A stretch of DNA of 64,000 nucleotides, from assembly GCF_014069875.1 (NCBI RefSeq), contig NZ_CP059676.1, forward strand, positions 2,108,001-2,172,000, given 5' to 3'. This document shows positions 19,369 to 29,204 of the stretch, piece by piece. The translations under genes and the position numbers were made by a program. The notes under the pieces are model-generated. The model saw only the letters and a list, made by a program, of their open reading frames with translations, did not search any database and was not told the origin of the DNA. Source of the stretch: Flaviflexus equikiangi (lineage in GTDB: Bacteria; Actinomycetota; Actinomycetes; Actinomycetales; Actinomycetaceae). The first letter of the stretch is position 1. Each line of letters opens with the position of its first letter.

Positions 19369-21786
19369 ATGTCCCCCGTCACCGACCACAGGGTCTCCCG
19401 CCGAACATTCGTCACATGGTCCGGCGTTGCCGGCGGTTCAGCCGCCCTCGTCGCCACCGCCGCCCACCTGGGCATGCCCTCTCGGGCAACGGCCTCTCCC
19501 GCGGGCAGGGAGGTGGATAAGACTGTCTGGAACTCGTGTCTCGTCAACTGCGGTTCGCGCTGCGTCCTGCGCTTCGAGGTCAAGGACGGCACGATTGTCC
19601 GGGAGCTTCCCGACAGCTCCGGAACGAACGAGATCGTCGATCCCCAGCTGCGTCCCTGCGTCCGCGGGCGTTCCCTGCGCCGCCGCGTCTACGATCCCAA
19701 CCGCATCAAGAAGCCGATGCGGCGCAAGCCCGGCACCCTGCGGGGCGCGGGCGAGTGGGAGGAGATCTCATGGGATGAGGCGATGGAGACGATCGCCAGC
19801 GAATACAAGCGCATCGTCAGCACCTATGGCCAGGAATCGATCTACAACCAGTACGCCTCGGGCGTGACCGGGGGCAACATCATCCTCGGCTCCTGGTCTC
19901 GGCTGCTCTCGCAGATGGGAGGGTACGTCGGCTGGTACGGCTCCTACTCCACCTCCCAGATCACCCGCTCCATGCCCTTCATGTACGGCAAGCGTTTCGA
20001 ATCGAACTCGATCGCGGATTCGAAGCACTCCAAGCTCGTCATCTACTGGGGCAACAACCCTGTCGAGACTCGCATGTCAGGCGGAAACAACATGTGGAGC
20101 GCCCAGAAGACGCGGGCCGATCACGGGGTGCGCACGATCGTCATCGACCCCCGCTACTCCGATACTGCGGTCACGATCGCCGACGAGTGGATTCCGATCG
20201 CTCCCGGGACGGATGCTGCCCTCGTCGCCGCACTCGCGTACGTCATGATCACGGAGGATCTCCACGATCAGCAGTTCCTCGACACGTACTGCGTCGGTTT
20301 CGACGAAGACCATATGCCAGACGGTGCTCCCGCCCATGCCTCCTACCGTTCCTACGTCGAAGGCCTCGGCCCCGACGGGACCGTCAAGACACCGGAGTGG
20401 GCCTCGGAGATCACCGGGATCCCCGCCGACCGTATTCGTTCGCTGGCACGTGAGATTGCCGAAGCGAAGCCCTGCTCGATCCTCCAGGGCTGGGGCATCC
20501 AGCGTCAGGCGAACGGCGAATACAGCTGCCGCGCGATCATGATCCTGCCCCTCTTGACCGGCAATGTCGGCATCAACGGCGGCGGCAACGGCTCCCGAGA
20601 GGGCACGATCCCCTTCCCGCTGGCCAGGTTCGGGGGAGAGAACCCGATCCTCACGAAGATCCCGTCGTTCAAGTGGAGCGAGGCGATCGATCACGGCACG
20701 GAGCTGACGGCCACCAAGGACGGCATCCAGGGACGCGATGCTCTGGAGACCAACTTCAAGATGATGTTCAACATCGCCGGCAATATCACGATGAACCAGC
20801 ATTCGGATCTCAATGCGACGCGGGAGATCCTGCTCGACGAGACCAAGTGCGAACTGATCGTCACGGTCGATACGCACATGTGCGCGTCTGCTCAGTACTC
20901 CGACATCGTGCTGCCCTCGACGACGAACGCGGAAGAAGTCGACTTCATCGGATCGGAGTATGCGGGCGATACGGCGTACGCGATCTATGTCGATCAGGCC
21001 ATCGCCCCGCTGCACGACACGAAGTCGCACTACGACATGTGCACTCTCCTCGCGGAGAAGATGGGGATGAAGGACGAGTTCACGGAGGGGCGCACGCAGG
21101 AGGAATGGCGTTCCCATCTGATCGAGGAGACTCGTGCGGCCGTTCCCGATCTGTGGTCGGAAGAGGAGTTCAGGGAGAAGGGCGTGTTCCGGATCAACAA
21201 CCCGGAGGGCACGTTCGTCGCCAACCGCGACTTCCGCGAAGATCCCGCAGCGAACCCGCTGGAGACCCCGTCGGGGCTTATCGAGATCTACTCCCAGCAG
21301 CTGGCTGAGATGGCGGAGGAATGGGAATTCCCCAACCCGCTGCCGGGCGATGTTCTCATCCCGCTTCCTGAGTACGTTCCCACGTGGGAGGGCGTGGAAG
21401 AGGCGCGCACGAACGAGACGTATCCCCTCCAGTGCATCGGGCACCACTTCAAGGGCCGCACCCACTCCTCCTATGCGACGATCGACTGGACCGTCGAGGC
21501 GCATCCGCAGCGGATCTGGATCAGCACGGAGGACGCCGCCGCCCGCGGCATCGCCAACGGAGACCTCATCGAGGTGTTCAACGATCGCGGCCGCATCTCC
21601 TCCCCCGCGCTCGTCACCCCTCGTATCGTTCCCGGTGTCATCTCCGTTCCCCAAGGCGCATGGTACGACCTCAAGGACGGTATCGATCAGGGTGGCTGCA
21701 TCAATACGCTGACGAAGATCCACGCCTCTCCCCTCTCGAAGGGCAACCCGCAGCACACCAACCTCGTCCAGGTGGTCAAGGCATAG
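19369..21786 (+). CDS. DmsA-type molybdopterin oxidoreductase, copy 1
   Basis: An 805-residue catalytic subunit of the DMSO reductase (DmsA) clade. Start at ATG 19369 with AAGGAG eight bases upstream. A Tat signal with twin arginines (SRRTFVTWSG) sends the folded protein through the membrane. [4Fe-4S] ligands CLVNCGSRC and the later RPCVRGR; the Mo-ligand serine lies in GSYSTSQI, as in the GDYS segment of E. coli DmsA; bis-MGD contacts follow (WGNNPVETRMSGG, IDPRYSDT, GNVGINGGGNGSREG). Uses electrons to reduce DMSO or related S/N-oxides. Has no adjacent dmsB/dmsC of its own and is followed by a terminator, so it may share them with copy 3. Confidence 0.9.
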   Translation: MSPVTDHRVSRRTFVTWSGVAGGSAALVATAAHLGMPSRATASPAGREVDKTVWNSCLVNCGSRCVLRFEVKDGTIVRELPDSSGTNEIVDPQLRPCVRGRSLRRRVYDPNRIKKPMRRKPGTLRGAGEWEEISWDEAMETIASEYKRIVSTYGQESIYNQYASGVTGGNIILGSWSRLLSQMGGYVGWYGSYSTSQITRSMPFMYGKRFESNSIADSKHSKLVIYWGNNPVETRMSGGNNMWSAQKTRADHGVRTIVIDPRYSDTAVTIADEWIPIAPGTDAALVAALAYVMITEDLHDQQFLDTYCVGFDEDHMPDGAPAHASYRSYVEGLGPDGTVKTPEWASEITGIPADRIRSLAREIAEAKPCSILQGWGIQRQANGEYSCRAIMILPLLTGNVGINGGGNGSREGTIPFPLARFGGENPILTKIPSFKWSEAIDHGTELTATKDGIQGRDALETNFKMMFNIAGNITMNQHSDLNATREILLDETKCELIVTVDTHMCASAQYSDIVLPSTTNAEEVDFIGSEYAGDTAYAIYVDQAIAPLHDTKSHYDMCTLLAEKMGMKDEFTEGRTQEEWRSHLIEETRAAVPDLWSEEEFREKGVFRINNPEGTFVANRDFREDPAANPLETPSGLIEIYSQQLAEMAEEWEFPNPLPGDVLIPLPEYVPTWEGVEEARTNETYPLQCIGHHFKGRTHSSYATIDWTVEAHPQRIWISTEDAAARGIANGDLIEVFNDRGRISSPALVTPRIVPGVISVPQGAWYDLKDGIDQGGCINTLTKIHASPLSKGNPQHTNLVQVVKA

Positions 21787-21828
21787 CGGCCGGCTGACCC
21801 GACTCGGCCACGAGCACACATAACGGAC

Positions 21829-21853
21829 ATACCGGGGCATAGCGCCCCGGTAT
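21829..21853 (+). terminator. Terminator hairpin after dmsA copy 1
   Basis: A 10-bp perfect stem (21829-21838 with 21844-21853) and a five-base loop, followed by a weak T-rich stretch. The remaining 230 bases to the next gene show no frame and should hold the promoter of copy 2, which ends with AAGGAG at 22074-22079. Confidence 0.75.
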
Positions 21854-22084
21854 TCCATTTACCCAAGGGTGGACTGACCATATTCCTGGGAGTTCGCCGA
21901 AAACTGCCCTCGGGACGCCGCTACGGACGGGCACGATGACTTTGTCTCGACTAAACCGTGGAAATCCGCCGTTTCAACGCCCCATTACTCCCCGTTGGCA
22001 CGATTTGTCGTGGGACCTTTAGCCCGGTAGCAGGTTGTGTATTTGTCAGATTCTTGGGTGAAGCCACACAAAGAAGGAGCCACG

Positions 22085-24538
22085 ATGACTTCCCCTGTTA
22101 TTGACCGCGAGGTCTCTCGCCGTTCGTTCATGAAATGGTCGAGCATTGCCGGCGGTTCAGCCGCCCTGGTCGCCACGGCCGCCCACCTGGGCATGCCGGG
22201 CACGATGTCCGCGGCCGCCGCGGATGGCATGGAAGGGGTTGACGGCACTTTCTGGAACGCTTGCCTGGCGAACTGTCAGTCCCGATGCCCGCTGCGCCTC
22301 CAGGTCAAGGACGGCACCGTCGTGCGCGTCCTCCCGGACAACACGGGCTCGGATGAGCTGGGCGATCTTCAGATCCGCGCCTGTGTGCGCGGACTCAACC
22401 AGCGCGAGCGCATCTACTCCCCCGACCGGATCAAGAAGCCGATGAAGCGCACGGGCAAGCGCGGCGAGGGCAAGTGGGAGGAGATTTCCTGGGAGGAAGC
22501 CTTCGACACGATCGCCTCCAACATGAAGAGGGTGAAGGACACCTACGGCAACGAGGCGATCTGGTACCACTACGGTTCCGGCTCGACGGGCGGCAACATC
22601 ACGAAGCGCGGCACGTGGCCGCGCCTGCTCAACAGCTATGGCGGCTACCTCGGCTACTACGGCGACTACTCGACCGCCCAGATCACGGCAGCGTTCCCGT
22701 ACCAGTACGGCGGCTGGATGGCATCGAACTCCCTCGAGGACGCACAGAACTCCAAGCTTCAGGTCATGTTCGGCAACAACCCGCTCGAGACCCGCATGTC
22801 AGGCGGCGGCGAGCTCGGTGTCGTCCAGAAGATTCGCCGCGAGCACGGCGTGCGCACCATCATCGTTGACCCGCGCTACTCGGAAACGGCCGTTGACGTC
22901 GGGGACGAGTGGGTTCCCATCCGCCCCGGCACGGACGCCGCCCTCGTGGCCGGCCTCATCTACGTCATGGTGGAAGAGAACCTCCAGGATCAGGACTTCC
23001 TCGACAAGTACTGCGTCGGCTTCGACGAGAAGACCCTCCCCGAGGGCGCCCCGAAGAACTCCTCCTACCGCGCCTACCTTGAGGGCAAGGGCGAGGACGG
23101 CATCGAGAAGACCCCCGAGTGGGCCGCCGATATCACCGGTTACCCCGCGGCGAAGATTCGCAGGCTTGCCCGTGAGATCGCCACGGCCAAGCCGTGTGCA
23201 GTCACCCAGGGCTGGGGCGTGCAGCGCCACGCCAACGGCGAGAACAATGCTCGTGCGATCTTCACACTCGCCGCGGCGATTGGCCAGATCGGCATCCCGG
23301 GCGGCGGCAACGGCGCCCGGGAGGGCAACTTCTCGATCCCCGTCAAGGCATTCCCCCTCTTCGACGGGGAGGCCCCGCCTGTCGCGACCCAGATCTCCTG
23401 CTTCAACTGGATCGACGCCATCGACCATGGGCCGGAGATGACGGACGTGCGCGATGGTGTGCGCGGCAAGGAGAAGCTTGATGTCGGCATCAAGCTCATG
23501 GTCGTCAACGCCTCGAACACTCTTATCAACCAGCACAACGATGTTCACGTCACGCAGGAGACCCTGGCGGATGACACGAAGTGCGAGTTCATCGTCGTCA
23601 TCGACCATCAGTGGACTCCGAGCTGCGACTGGGGCGATATCGTCCTCCCCTCAACCACGAACTTCGAGGAGAACGACCTCATTCCCGGGGCGTCCTGCTC
23701 CGATACTGGCTGGTCGATCTGGGGAGCCAAGGCCATCGAACCCCTCTATGACACGAAGACCGGGTACGACATGTGCACGGAGATTGCGAAGCGTCTCGGC
23801 ATCGAAGAGGAGTTCACGCAGGGCCGGACCCAGGAGGAATGGCGCACGTGGCTCTTCGAAGAGACCAAGGCCGGGTTCCCGGACTTCCCCTCGGAGAAGG
23901 AGCTTGAGGAGATGGGAGTCTTCCGCTTCCGCAACCCGAACGGCCACTTCATCGGCATGAAGGACTTCCGTGAGGATCCCGAGGCGAACCCGCTCATGAC
24001 ACCGTCCGGGAAGATCGAGATCTACTCGGCACCGCTGGCGGAGATGGCGGAGACGTGGGTGTTCGAGGGCATCACCGAGGGCGACAAGCTGACAGCGCTC
24101 CCCGAGCACATCGATACGTGGGAGGGCGCTCTCGAGGCCCGCACGAACAAGGACTACCCGCTCCAGTGCATCGCCCACCACTACAAGGGCCGCACGCACT
24201 CGTCGTATGCGAACCTCGCGAAGAACCTCGAGGCACACCCGCAGATGGTGTGGATCAACCCTGACGATGCGGAGGAGCGCGATATCCGCAACGGCGACAT
24301 CGTCGACGTGTTCTCCTCGCGCGGCAGGATCCGCACCGAGGCCCGCGTCACCCCGCGTATCGCACCCGGCGTCGTCTCGATTCCCCAGGGCGCCTGGTAC
24401 ACCCCGGACAAGGACGGCGTCGACGTCGGCGGCAACGTCAACACGGTCATGAAGTACCACCCCTCGCCGCTCGCGAAGGGCAACCCGGGGCACACCTCGC
24501 TCGTCCAGGTCGAGCTCTACGAGCGCTACACGAAGTAG
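22085..24538 (+). CDS. DmsA-type molybdopterin oxidoreductase, copy 2
   Basis: An 817-residue DmsA homologue. Start at ATG 22085 with AAGGAG upstream. Tat motif SRRSFMKWSS, iron-sulfur cysteines CLANCQSRC and RACVRGL, Mo-ligand serine in GDYSTAQI, cofactor motifs FGNNPLETRMSGGGE, GAREG near 23320. Lies between copies 1 and 3 in the same direction with its own terminator, so it is likely a separate transcript. Nucleotide identity with copy 3 is total over 133 bases (22980-23112) and 61 bases (22746-22806), far above the general level, which points to gene conversion. It also lacks its own electron-transfer subunits. Confidence 0.9.
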   Translation: MTSPVIDREVSRRSFMKWSSIAGGSAALVATAAHLGMPGTMSAAAADGMEGVDGTFWNACLANCQSRCPLRLQVKDGTVVRVLPDNTGSDELGDLQIRACVRGLNQRERIYSPDRIKKPMKRTGKRGEGKWEEISWEEAFDTIASNMKRVKDTYGNEAIWYHYGSGSTGGNITKRGTWPRLLNSYGGYLGYYGDYSTAQITAAFPYQYGGWMASNSLEDAQNSKLQVMFGNNPLETRMSGGGELGVVQKIRREHGVRTIIVDPRYSETAVDVGDEWVPIRPGTDAALVAGLIYVMVEENLQDQDFLDKYCVGFDEKTLPEGAPKNSSYRAYLEGKGEDGIEKTPEWAADITGYPAAKIRRLAREIATAKPCAVTQGWGVQRHANGENNARAIFTLAAAIGQIGIPGGGNGAREGNFSIPVKAFPLFDGEAPPVATQISCFNWIDAIDHGPEMTDVRDGVRGKEKLDVGIKLMVVNASNTLINQHNDVHVTQETLADDTKCEFIVVIDHQWTPSCDWGDIVLPSTTNFEENDLIPGASCSDTGWSIWGAKAIEPLYDTKTGYDMCTEIAKRLGIEEEFTQGRTQEEWRTWLFEETKAGFPDFPSEKELEEMGVFRFRNPNGHFIGMKDFREDPEANPLMTPSGKIEIYSAPLAEMAETWVFEGITEGDKLTALPEHIDTWEGALEARTNKDYPLQCIAHHYKGRTHSSYANLAKNLEAHPQMVWINPDDAEERDIRNGDIVDVFSSRGRIRTEARVTPRIAPGVVSIPQGAWYTPDKDGVDVGGNVNTVMKYHPSPLAKGNPGHTSLVQVELYERYTK

Positions 24539-24554
24539 AGGAAGAACCCTGACA

Positions 24555-24586
24555 GGGGCGGACGCGGCACACGCCGCCTCCGCCCC
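24555..24586 (+). terminator. Terminator hairpin after dmsA copy 2
   Basis: A GC-rich stem of 14 pairs with one mismatch and an ACAC loop, 16 bases after the stop codon. Confidence 0.7.
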
Positions 24587-24919
24587 TTCGGCGTCCCGGC
24601 CGACATCCGCACGAGGTGCTCTGGCGCGATCGCCAATGAGAAAAACCATTTAAGCAAGGAAAAGTGGGCTTAATTCGTTGCTTCTTCTTCCGTGAGCGAG
24701 AGGCCACAATGCTGGCGATAGTTTCTTTGGCAACTTTCTTTTCCGTGCATTTGCGCAGGTAAACGCCTTATCTCAACATCGAGAGAGTTTTCGGCTGGGC
24801 CGAAACTTTCTAGATTCTGCGGCGCAGACGAAAGTCCCATGCGCACCAATTTCTTGCGGTAAAACTTCAATTAAACACGTTAAAAATATCCACCAACCCT
24901 TGGGAAGAGAAGGTTGACA
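24587..24919 (+). other. AT-rich leader region of dmsA copy 3 operon
   Basis: 333 bases with no reading frame. The base composition is markedly more A/T-rich than the genes around it (24630-24900). A hairpin with stem 24786-24795/24799-24807 lies about 110 bases before the gene. It must hold the promoter of the dmsABC operon. The ribosome site AGAAGG is 6 bases before ATG 24920. Confidence 0.45.
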
Positions 24920-27484
24920 ATGACAATTATGGAGAACGAGGTGAAGCGCGGATTATCGCGCCGCTCCTTCATGAAGTGGTCCGGTGTCGCCGGCGGCTCT
25001 GCCGCACTCGTCGCCACCGCCGCTCATCTCGGCATGCCGGGCACCGCACCGGCCGCCGCTGCAGACGGCATGGAGGGCGTCGACAAGACGGTCTGGTCCG
25101 CCTGCACAGTGAACTGCGGTTCGCGATGCCCGCTGCGCCTTCAGGTGAAGGACGGCACTGTTGTCCGCGTCCTGGCCGATAACACGGGCACTGACGAGCT
25201 CGGCAGCCAGCAGGTTCGCGCCTGCGTCCGCGGCCGCTCGCAGCGCCACCGCATCTACTCCCCCGACCGTCTCAAGAAGCCCATGAAGCGCAAGGAAGGC
25301 ACCAAGCGCGGCGAAGAGCAGTGGGAAGAGATCTCGTGGGATCAGGCTCTCAACGAGATCGCCGACAAGATGATCGACATCAAGAACCGCTACGGCAACG
25401 AAGCGTTCTACATCCAGTACGGAACCGGCGTTCTCGGCTCCATCATGGCCTGCTCCTGGCCGCCGGACGCCACGCCTCTCGCCCGCCTTCTCAACACCTT
25501 CGGCGGCTACCTCGACCACTACTCGGACTACTCGACGACCGAGATCACCCAGGCCTACCCGTACCACTACGGCTCGTGGGTCAACGGCAACTCCTTCGAT
25601 GACGTGAAGAACTCCAAGCTTCAGGTCATGTTCGGCAACAACCCGCTCGAGACCCGCATGTCAGGCGGTGGGCAGCTGTTCGTCACCCAGGACATCAAGA
25701 AGCGCTACGGCGTCAAGACGATCGTCATCGATCCCCGCTACTCGGAGACCGCAGCGATTCTCGCCGACGAGTGGATCGCCCTCCGTCCCGGCACGGACGC
25801 CGCTCTTATCGCCGGCATGATTCACGTCATGATCCAGGAAGACCTCCAGGATCAGGACTTCCTCGACAAGTACTGCGTCGGCTTCGACGAGAAGACCCTC
25901 CCCGAGGGCGCCCCGAAGAACTCCTCCTACCGCGCCTACCTTGAGGGCAAGGGCGAGGACGGCATCGAGAAGACGGCCGAATGGGCCGCCGATATCACCG
26001 GTGTCTCGGCAAAGAAGATCCGTCAGCTCGCTCGTGAGATCGCCACGGCCAAGCCCGCCGCGATCACCCAGGGCTGGGGCCCGCAGCGCCACGCCAACGG
26101 CGAGAACAGCGCACGCTCGATCTTCATGCTCGCGGCAGTGACCGGCAACGTCGGCATCCCCGGCGGCGGCACCGGCGCCCGCGAGGGCGCACAGGGCCTG
26201 CCCCTGTCGAACTCCTTCAACACGGAGATCATCAACCCGACAGAGAAGATCATCTCCGTGTTCTCCTGGCTCGACGCCATCGAGCACGGCCCGGAGATGA
26301 ACACGTTCAACTCGGGCGTGTACGAGAAGGTCGCCCCGGGCGTCCGGGACCACAAGGTTCCCGTCGACGACAACGGCGTTCCCACGAACGTCAGCCTCGA
26401 GGTTCCGATCAAGGCTGTCTTCCAGTACGGCTCGAACTCACTCGTCAACCAGACAGGTGACAACAACAAGTCCGTCGAGATCCTCCAGGACGAGTCGAAG
26501 GCCGAACTCATCGTCACATGCGATATTGCCTACACCGTCTCGGCACGCTACTCGGACTACATCCTGCCCGGCACGTCGACCGCAGAAGAGTCGGATATCC
26601 ACCCCGGCTCCAACGGCGGCCCCATGGCATACGGCATCATCTCCTCGCAGGCCATCGATCCGCTCTACGAGTGCAAGTCGATCTTCGACATCTGCACCGA
26701 GCTCGCTGATCGTCTCGGCACGAAGGACGAGTTCACCGGCGGGAAGACCCGTGAAGAGTGGCTCGAGCAGATGATTTCGGAGAGCCGCGAGGCCGAGCCG
26801 GCACTGCCCTCCTACGAGGAGTGGAAGGAGATGGGCATCTACCGCATCGATAAGGGCCCGGCGGTTGCGCTGGCAGACTTCCGCGAGGATCCCGAAGCGA
26901 ACCCCCTCCCCACCCCGTCGGGCAAGATCGAGATCTACTCCGACCGCTTGGCTGCGATGGCCGAGAAGTGGGAGTTCGGTGTGTTCCGCCCCGAGCTGGC
27001 CGGCGACAAGCTGACCGCTCTGCCGGAATTCGTCGAGACCTGGGAAGGTGCACTCGAAGCTCGCGCTTCCGAGGAGTACCCGCTCCAGGTGATCGGGCAC
27101 CACTTCAAGGCACGCACCCACTCCAGCTACGGCAACGTGGACTGGCTGAAGGAAGCCCACATCCAGACCGTGTGGATCAACCCGGTCGACGCTGCCGCCC
27201 GCGGCATCAAGAACGATGACGAGGTCTTCGTCTACAACGATCGCGGCACCGTCAAGCTCCCCGCGAGGGTGACGGAACGCATCGTTCCGGGCACGCTCTC
27301 CATCCCCCAGGGTGCATGGTTCGATCCGAAGCCCGCTTCCGAGGTCAAGCCCCCGAAGGAAGCAAACCAGGACATGCCGGTCGACATCGCCGGTTCGGTC
27401 AACACACTCACGTCGCACCACCCGTCGCCGCTGGCAAAGGGTAACGCCGTCCACACCACTATTGCCAACGTCGTCAAGGCTTGA
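24920..27484 (+). CDS. dmsA: Dimethyl sulfoxide reductase catalytic subunit DmsA, copy 3
   Basis: An 854-residue molybdoenzyme, longest of the three. ATG 24920 was chosen because AGAAGG is 6 bases upstream; TTG 24914 is too close. Tat signal LSRRSFMKWSG, cluster cysteines CTVNCGSRC and RACVRGR, Mo-ligand serine in GDYSTTEI, bis-MGD contacts FGNNPLETRMSGGGQ, GGGTGAREG. Extra residues lie near 26310-26400 (an insertion between the active-site domain III and the GS-N-LVNQ segment) and before the end (27330-27390). It is followed after 15 bases by dmsB, so it is the copy with a certain electron-transfer partner. Acts on the outside of the membrane as terminal reductase for DMSO or other S/N-oxides. 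Confidence 0.92.
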   Translation: MTIMENEVKRGLSRRSFMKWSGVAGGSAALVATAAHLGMPGTAPAAAADGMEGVDKTVWSACTVNCGSRCPLRLQVKDGTVVRVLADNTGTDELGSQQVRACVRGRSQRHRIYSPDRLKKPMKRKEGTKRGEEQWEEISWDQALNEIADKMIDIKNRYGNEAFYIQYGTGVLGSIMACSWPPDATPLARLLNTFGGYLDHYSDYSTTEITQAYPYHYGSWVNGNSFDDVKNSKLQVMFGNNPLETRMSGGGQLFVTQDIKKRYGVKTIVIDPRYSETAAILADEWIALRPGTDAALIAGMIHVMIQEDLQDQDFLDKYCVGFDEKTLPEGAPKNSSYRAYLEGKGEDGIEKTAEWAADITGVSAKKIRQLAREIATAKPAAITQGWGPQRHANGENSARSIFMLAAVTGNVGIPGGGTGAREGAQGLPLSNSFNTEIINPTEKIISVFSWLDAIEHGPEMNTFNSGVYEKVAPGVRDHKVPVDDNGVPTNVSLEVPIKAVFQYGSNSLVNQTGDNNKSVEILQDESKAELIVTCDIAYTVSARYSDYILPGTSTAEESDIHPGSNGGPMAYGIISSQAIDPLYECKSIFDICTELADRLGTKDEFTGGKTREEWLEQMISESREAEPALPSYEEWKEMGIYRIDKGPAVALADFREDPEANPLPTPSGKIEIYSDRLAAMAEKWEFGVFRPELAGDKLTALPEFVETWEGALEARASEEYPLQVIGHHFKARTHSSYGNVDWLKEAHIQTVWINPVDAAARGIKNDDEVFVYNDRGTVKLPARVTERIVPGTLSIPQGAWFDPKPASEVKPPKEANQDMPVDIAGSVNTLTSHHPSPLAKGNAVHTTIANVVKA

Positions 27485-27499
27485 AAGAGGTAAAGAATC

Positions 27500-28138
27500 A
27501 TGGCCACCGCTGAGATAACAGCAGGAGCAAACTACGGCTTCTTCTTCGACCAGACTCTGTGCACAGGCTGCAAGGCCTGCCAGATCGCCTGTAAGGATAA
27601 GCACGACCTTCCGGTCGGCATCAACTGGCGCCGCGTCGTCGAATACTCGGGCGGGTCCTGGCAGCAGTCAGGGAACACCTTCACCCCGAACATTTTCACG
27701 TACTACACGTCGATCGCCTGCAACCACTGCGAAGATGCGATCTGCATGGAGGTCTGCCCCACGACGGCGATGAGCCGCCGGGAAGACGGCACCGTCTACG
27801 TCGATTCCGACAAGTGCGTCGGCTGCCGCTACTGCGAGTGGGCATGCTCCTACTCCGCACCGCAGTTCAATGCAGACACGGGCCAGATGACCAAGTGCGA
27901 CCTCTGCTACGACTACCGGTCGACCGGTCAGGATCCGGCCTGTGTGGCGGCATGCCCGTCGCGCGCACTCGACTGGGGTCCGATCGATGAACTCCGCGAA
28001 GAATACGGCACGACGAACAACATTGCTCCGCTGCCCGACCCGTCGCTCACCCAGCCGCGCCTTGTGATCAACCCGCACCGCGATGCCCAGACGTGGGACT
28101 CCAGCACCGGCGCCATTGCGAACCCGAAGGAAATCTAA
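27500..28138 (+). CDS. dmsB: DMSO reductase iron-sulfur subunit DmsB
   Basis: A 212-residue ferredoxin-like subunit with 16 cysteines for four [4Fe-4S] clusters. The groups are CTGCKACQIAC, then CNHCEDAICMEVCP, CVGCRYCEWAC and CDLCYDYRSTGQDPACVAACP. It carries electrons from the membrane subunit to DmsA. It has no signal peptide, consistent with export piggyback with the Tat signal of DmsA. GAAAGAGG lies upstream of ATG. The stop TAA overlaps the start of dmsC (TAATG at 28136-28140). Confidence 0.96.
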   Translation: MATAEITAGANYGFFFDQTLCTGCKACQIACKDKHDLPVGINWRRVVEYSGGSWQQSGNTFTPNIFTYYTSIACNHCEDAICMEVCPTTAMSRREDGTVYVDSDKCVGCRYCEWACSYSAPQFNADTGQMTKCDLCYDYRSTGQDPACVAACPSRALDWGPIDELREEYGTTNNIAPLPDPSLTQPRLVINPHRDAQTWDSSTGAIANPKEI

Positions 28139-29148
28139 TGAATCTCCATGAACTGCCAATGATCATCTTCACGGTCCTGGCGCAACTCAGCGTCGGCGCT
28201 TTCGTCGCCCTCGGCGTCATCAACTTGTTCGGTATTCCCCGGTTCGGTCGTGACACGATCGAACGCGTCACGGATCCCGCGATCTACGCGATCGGTCCGA
28301 CACTCGTGTTCGGCCTCATCGCCTCCATGTTCCACATGAATGACGTGACGAACGTTCTCAACGTGGTTCGCAACTGGGATACATCCTGGCTGTCCCGCGA
28401 GATCATCTTCGGTGTCGGCTTCGCCGGACTCGGCTTCCTCTTCGCCATCATGCAGTGGTTCAAGATCGGCACCCACGCGGTCCGCCAGATCATCGCAGGC
28501 GCCGCGGCAGTCGTCGGCCTTGCCCTCGTCTACTCGATGTCGATGATCTACGCGACACTCGTGACGGTTCCCGCATGGAACACGTGGGCTGTCCCGTTCC
28601 AGTTCTTCGCCACAACCTTCCTGCTGGGCGCCCTGGCTGTCGGTGCCGCGATCCTCATCCACATGTCGCTCCGCTTCAAGGCGACGGATGCTCCGGTTGA
28701 TACCCCGGCTCCGTCCGGCGGCTCTGTCGGCCTTCTTGAGAAGACCCGCACCCAGGCCGCGACAATGGCACGGACGCCCCTCAAGGCAACCTCGAAGGAT
28801 GCTCAGGCTGGCGTGACGATCGTCCGCTGGGTCTCGGTCGCATCGGTCGTCATCGGTGTCGCCATCTTCATCGGCTACATCTTCCACGTCCTCAACCTCG
28901 CCAACGGCGTGGCTGAAGCGCAGCTTGCCGCTCAGGAATACGAGTCCGGGTTCTTCCTCGTCCGCCTCGCCCTCCTCGGCATCGCCGCCATCCTCCTCTC
29001 CGTGTTCACGTTCAAGACCGCGAACCAGGAGTTCAAGAGCCCCAACACGATGATGATCCTCATGGTCTCGGCTCTCGCACTCGCAACGGTCTCCGAGTTC
29101 ATGGGCCGCTCCATCCACTACGACACGCTCTTCCGCGTGGGCATGTAG
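28138..29148 (+). CDS. dmsC: DMSO reductase membrane anchor subunit DmsC
   Basis: A 336-residue integral membrane protein with about eight hydrophobic helices. It starts at ATG 28138, overlapping the dmsB stop. Family features are the N-terminal ELPMIIFTVLAQLSVGAF and helices that follow the DmsC/NrfD-like pattern. A cytoplasmic loop of about 60 residues in the middle (APSGGSVGLLEKTRTQAA) is longer than in E. coli. It oxidises menaquinol and passes electrons to DmsB. The operon ends at the 30-base inverted repeat just after the gene. Confidence 0.92.
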   Translation: MNLHELPMIIFTVLAQLSVGAFVALGVINLFGIPRFGRDTIERVTDPAIYAIGPTLVFGLIASMFHMNDVTNVLNVVRNWDTSWLSREIIFGVGFAGLGFLFAIMQWFKIGTHAVRQIIAGAAAVVGLALVYSMSMIYATLVTVPAWNTWAVPFQFFATTFLLGALAVGAAILIHMSLRFKATDAPVDTPAPSGGSVGLLEKTRTQAATMARTPLKATSKDAQAGVTIVRWVSVASVVIGVAIFIGYIFHVLNLANGVAEAQLAAQEYESGFFLVRLALLGIAAILLSVFTFKTANQEFKSPNTMMILMVSALALATVSEFMGRSIHYDTLFRVGM

Positions 29149-29160
29149 TCCTGTCACGAT

Positions 29161-29190
29161 GAAGGGCGGCACCGATCGGTGCCGCCCTTC
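29161..29190. terminator. Bidirectional terminator between dmsC and the DUF6457-like gene
   Basis: A perfect 30-base inverted repeat (15-bp half sites). It lies 12 bases after dmsC and 14 bases after the convergent gene at 29205, so it can stop both. Confidence 0.85.
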
Positions 29191-29204
29191 ATGCTTGCTC
29201 AGCC

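Noticed and set aside
20077-21858. Long open frame antisense to dmsA copy 1 (593 codons)
   Set aside because: Antisense shadow; the plus-strand molybdoenzyme has all motifs.
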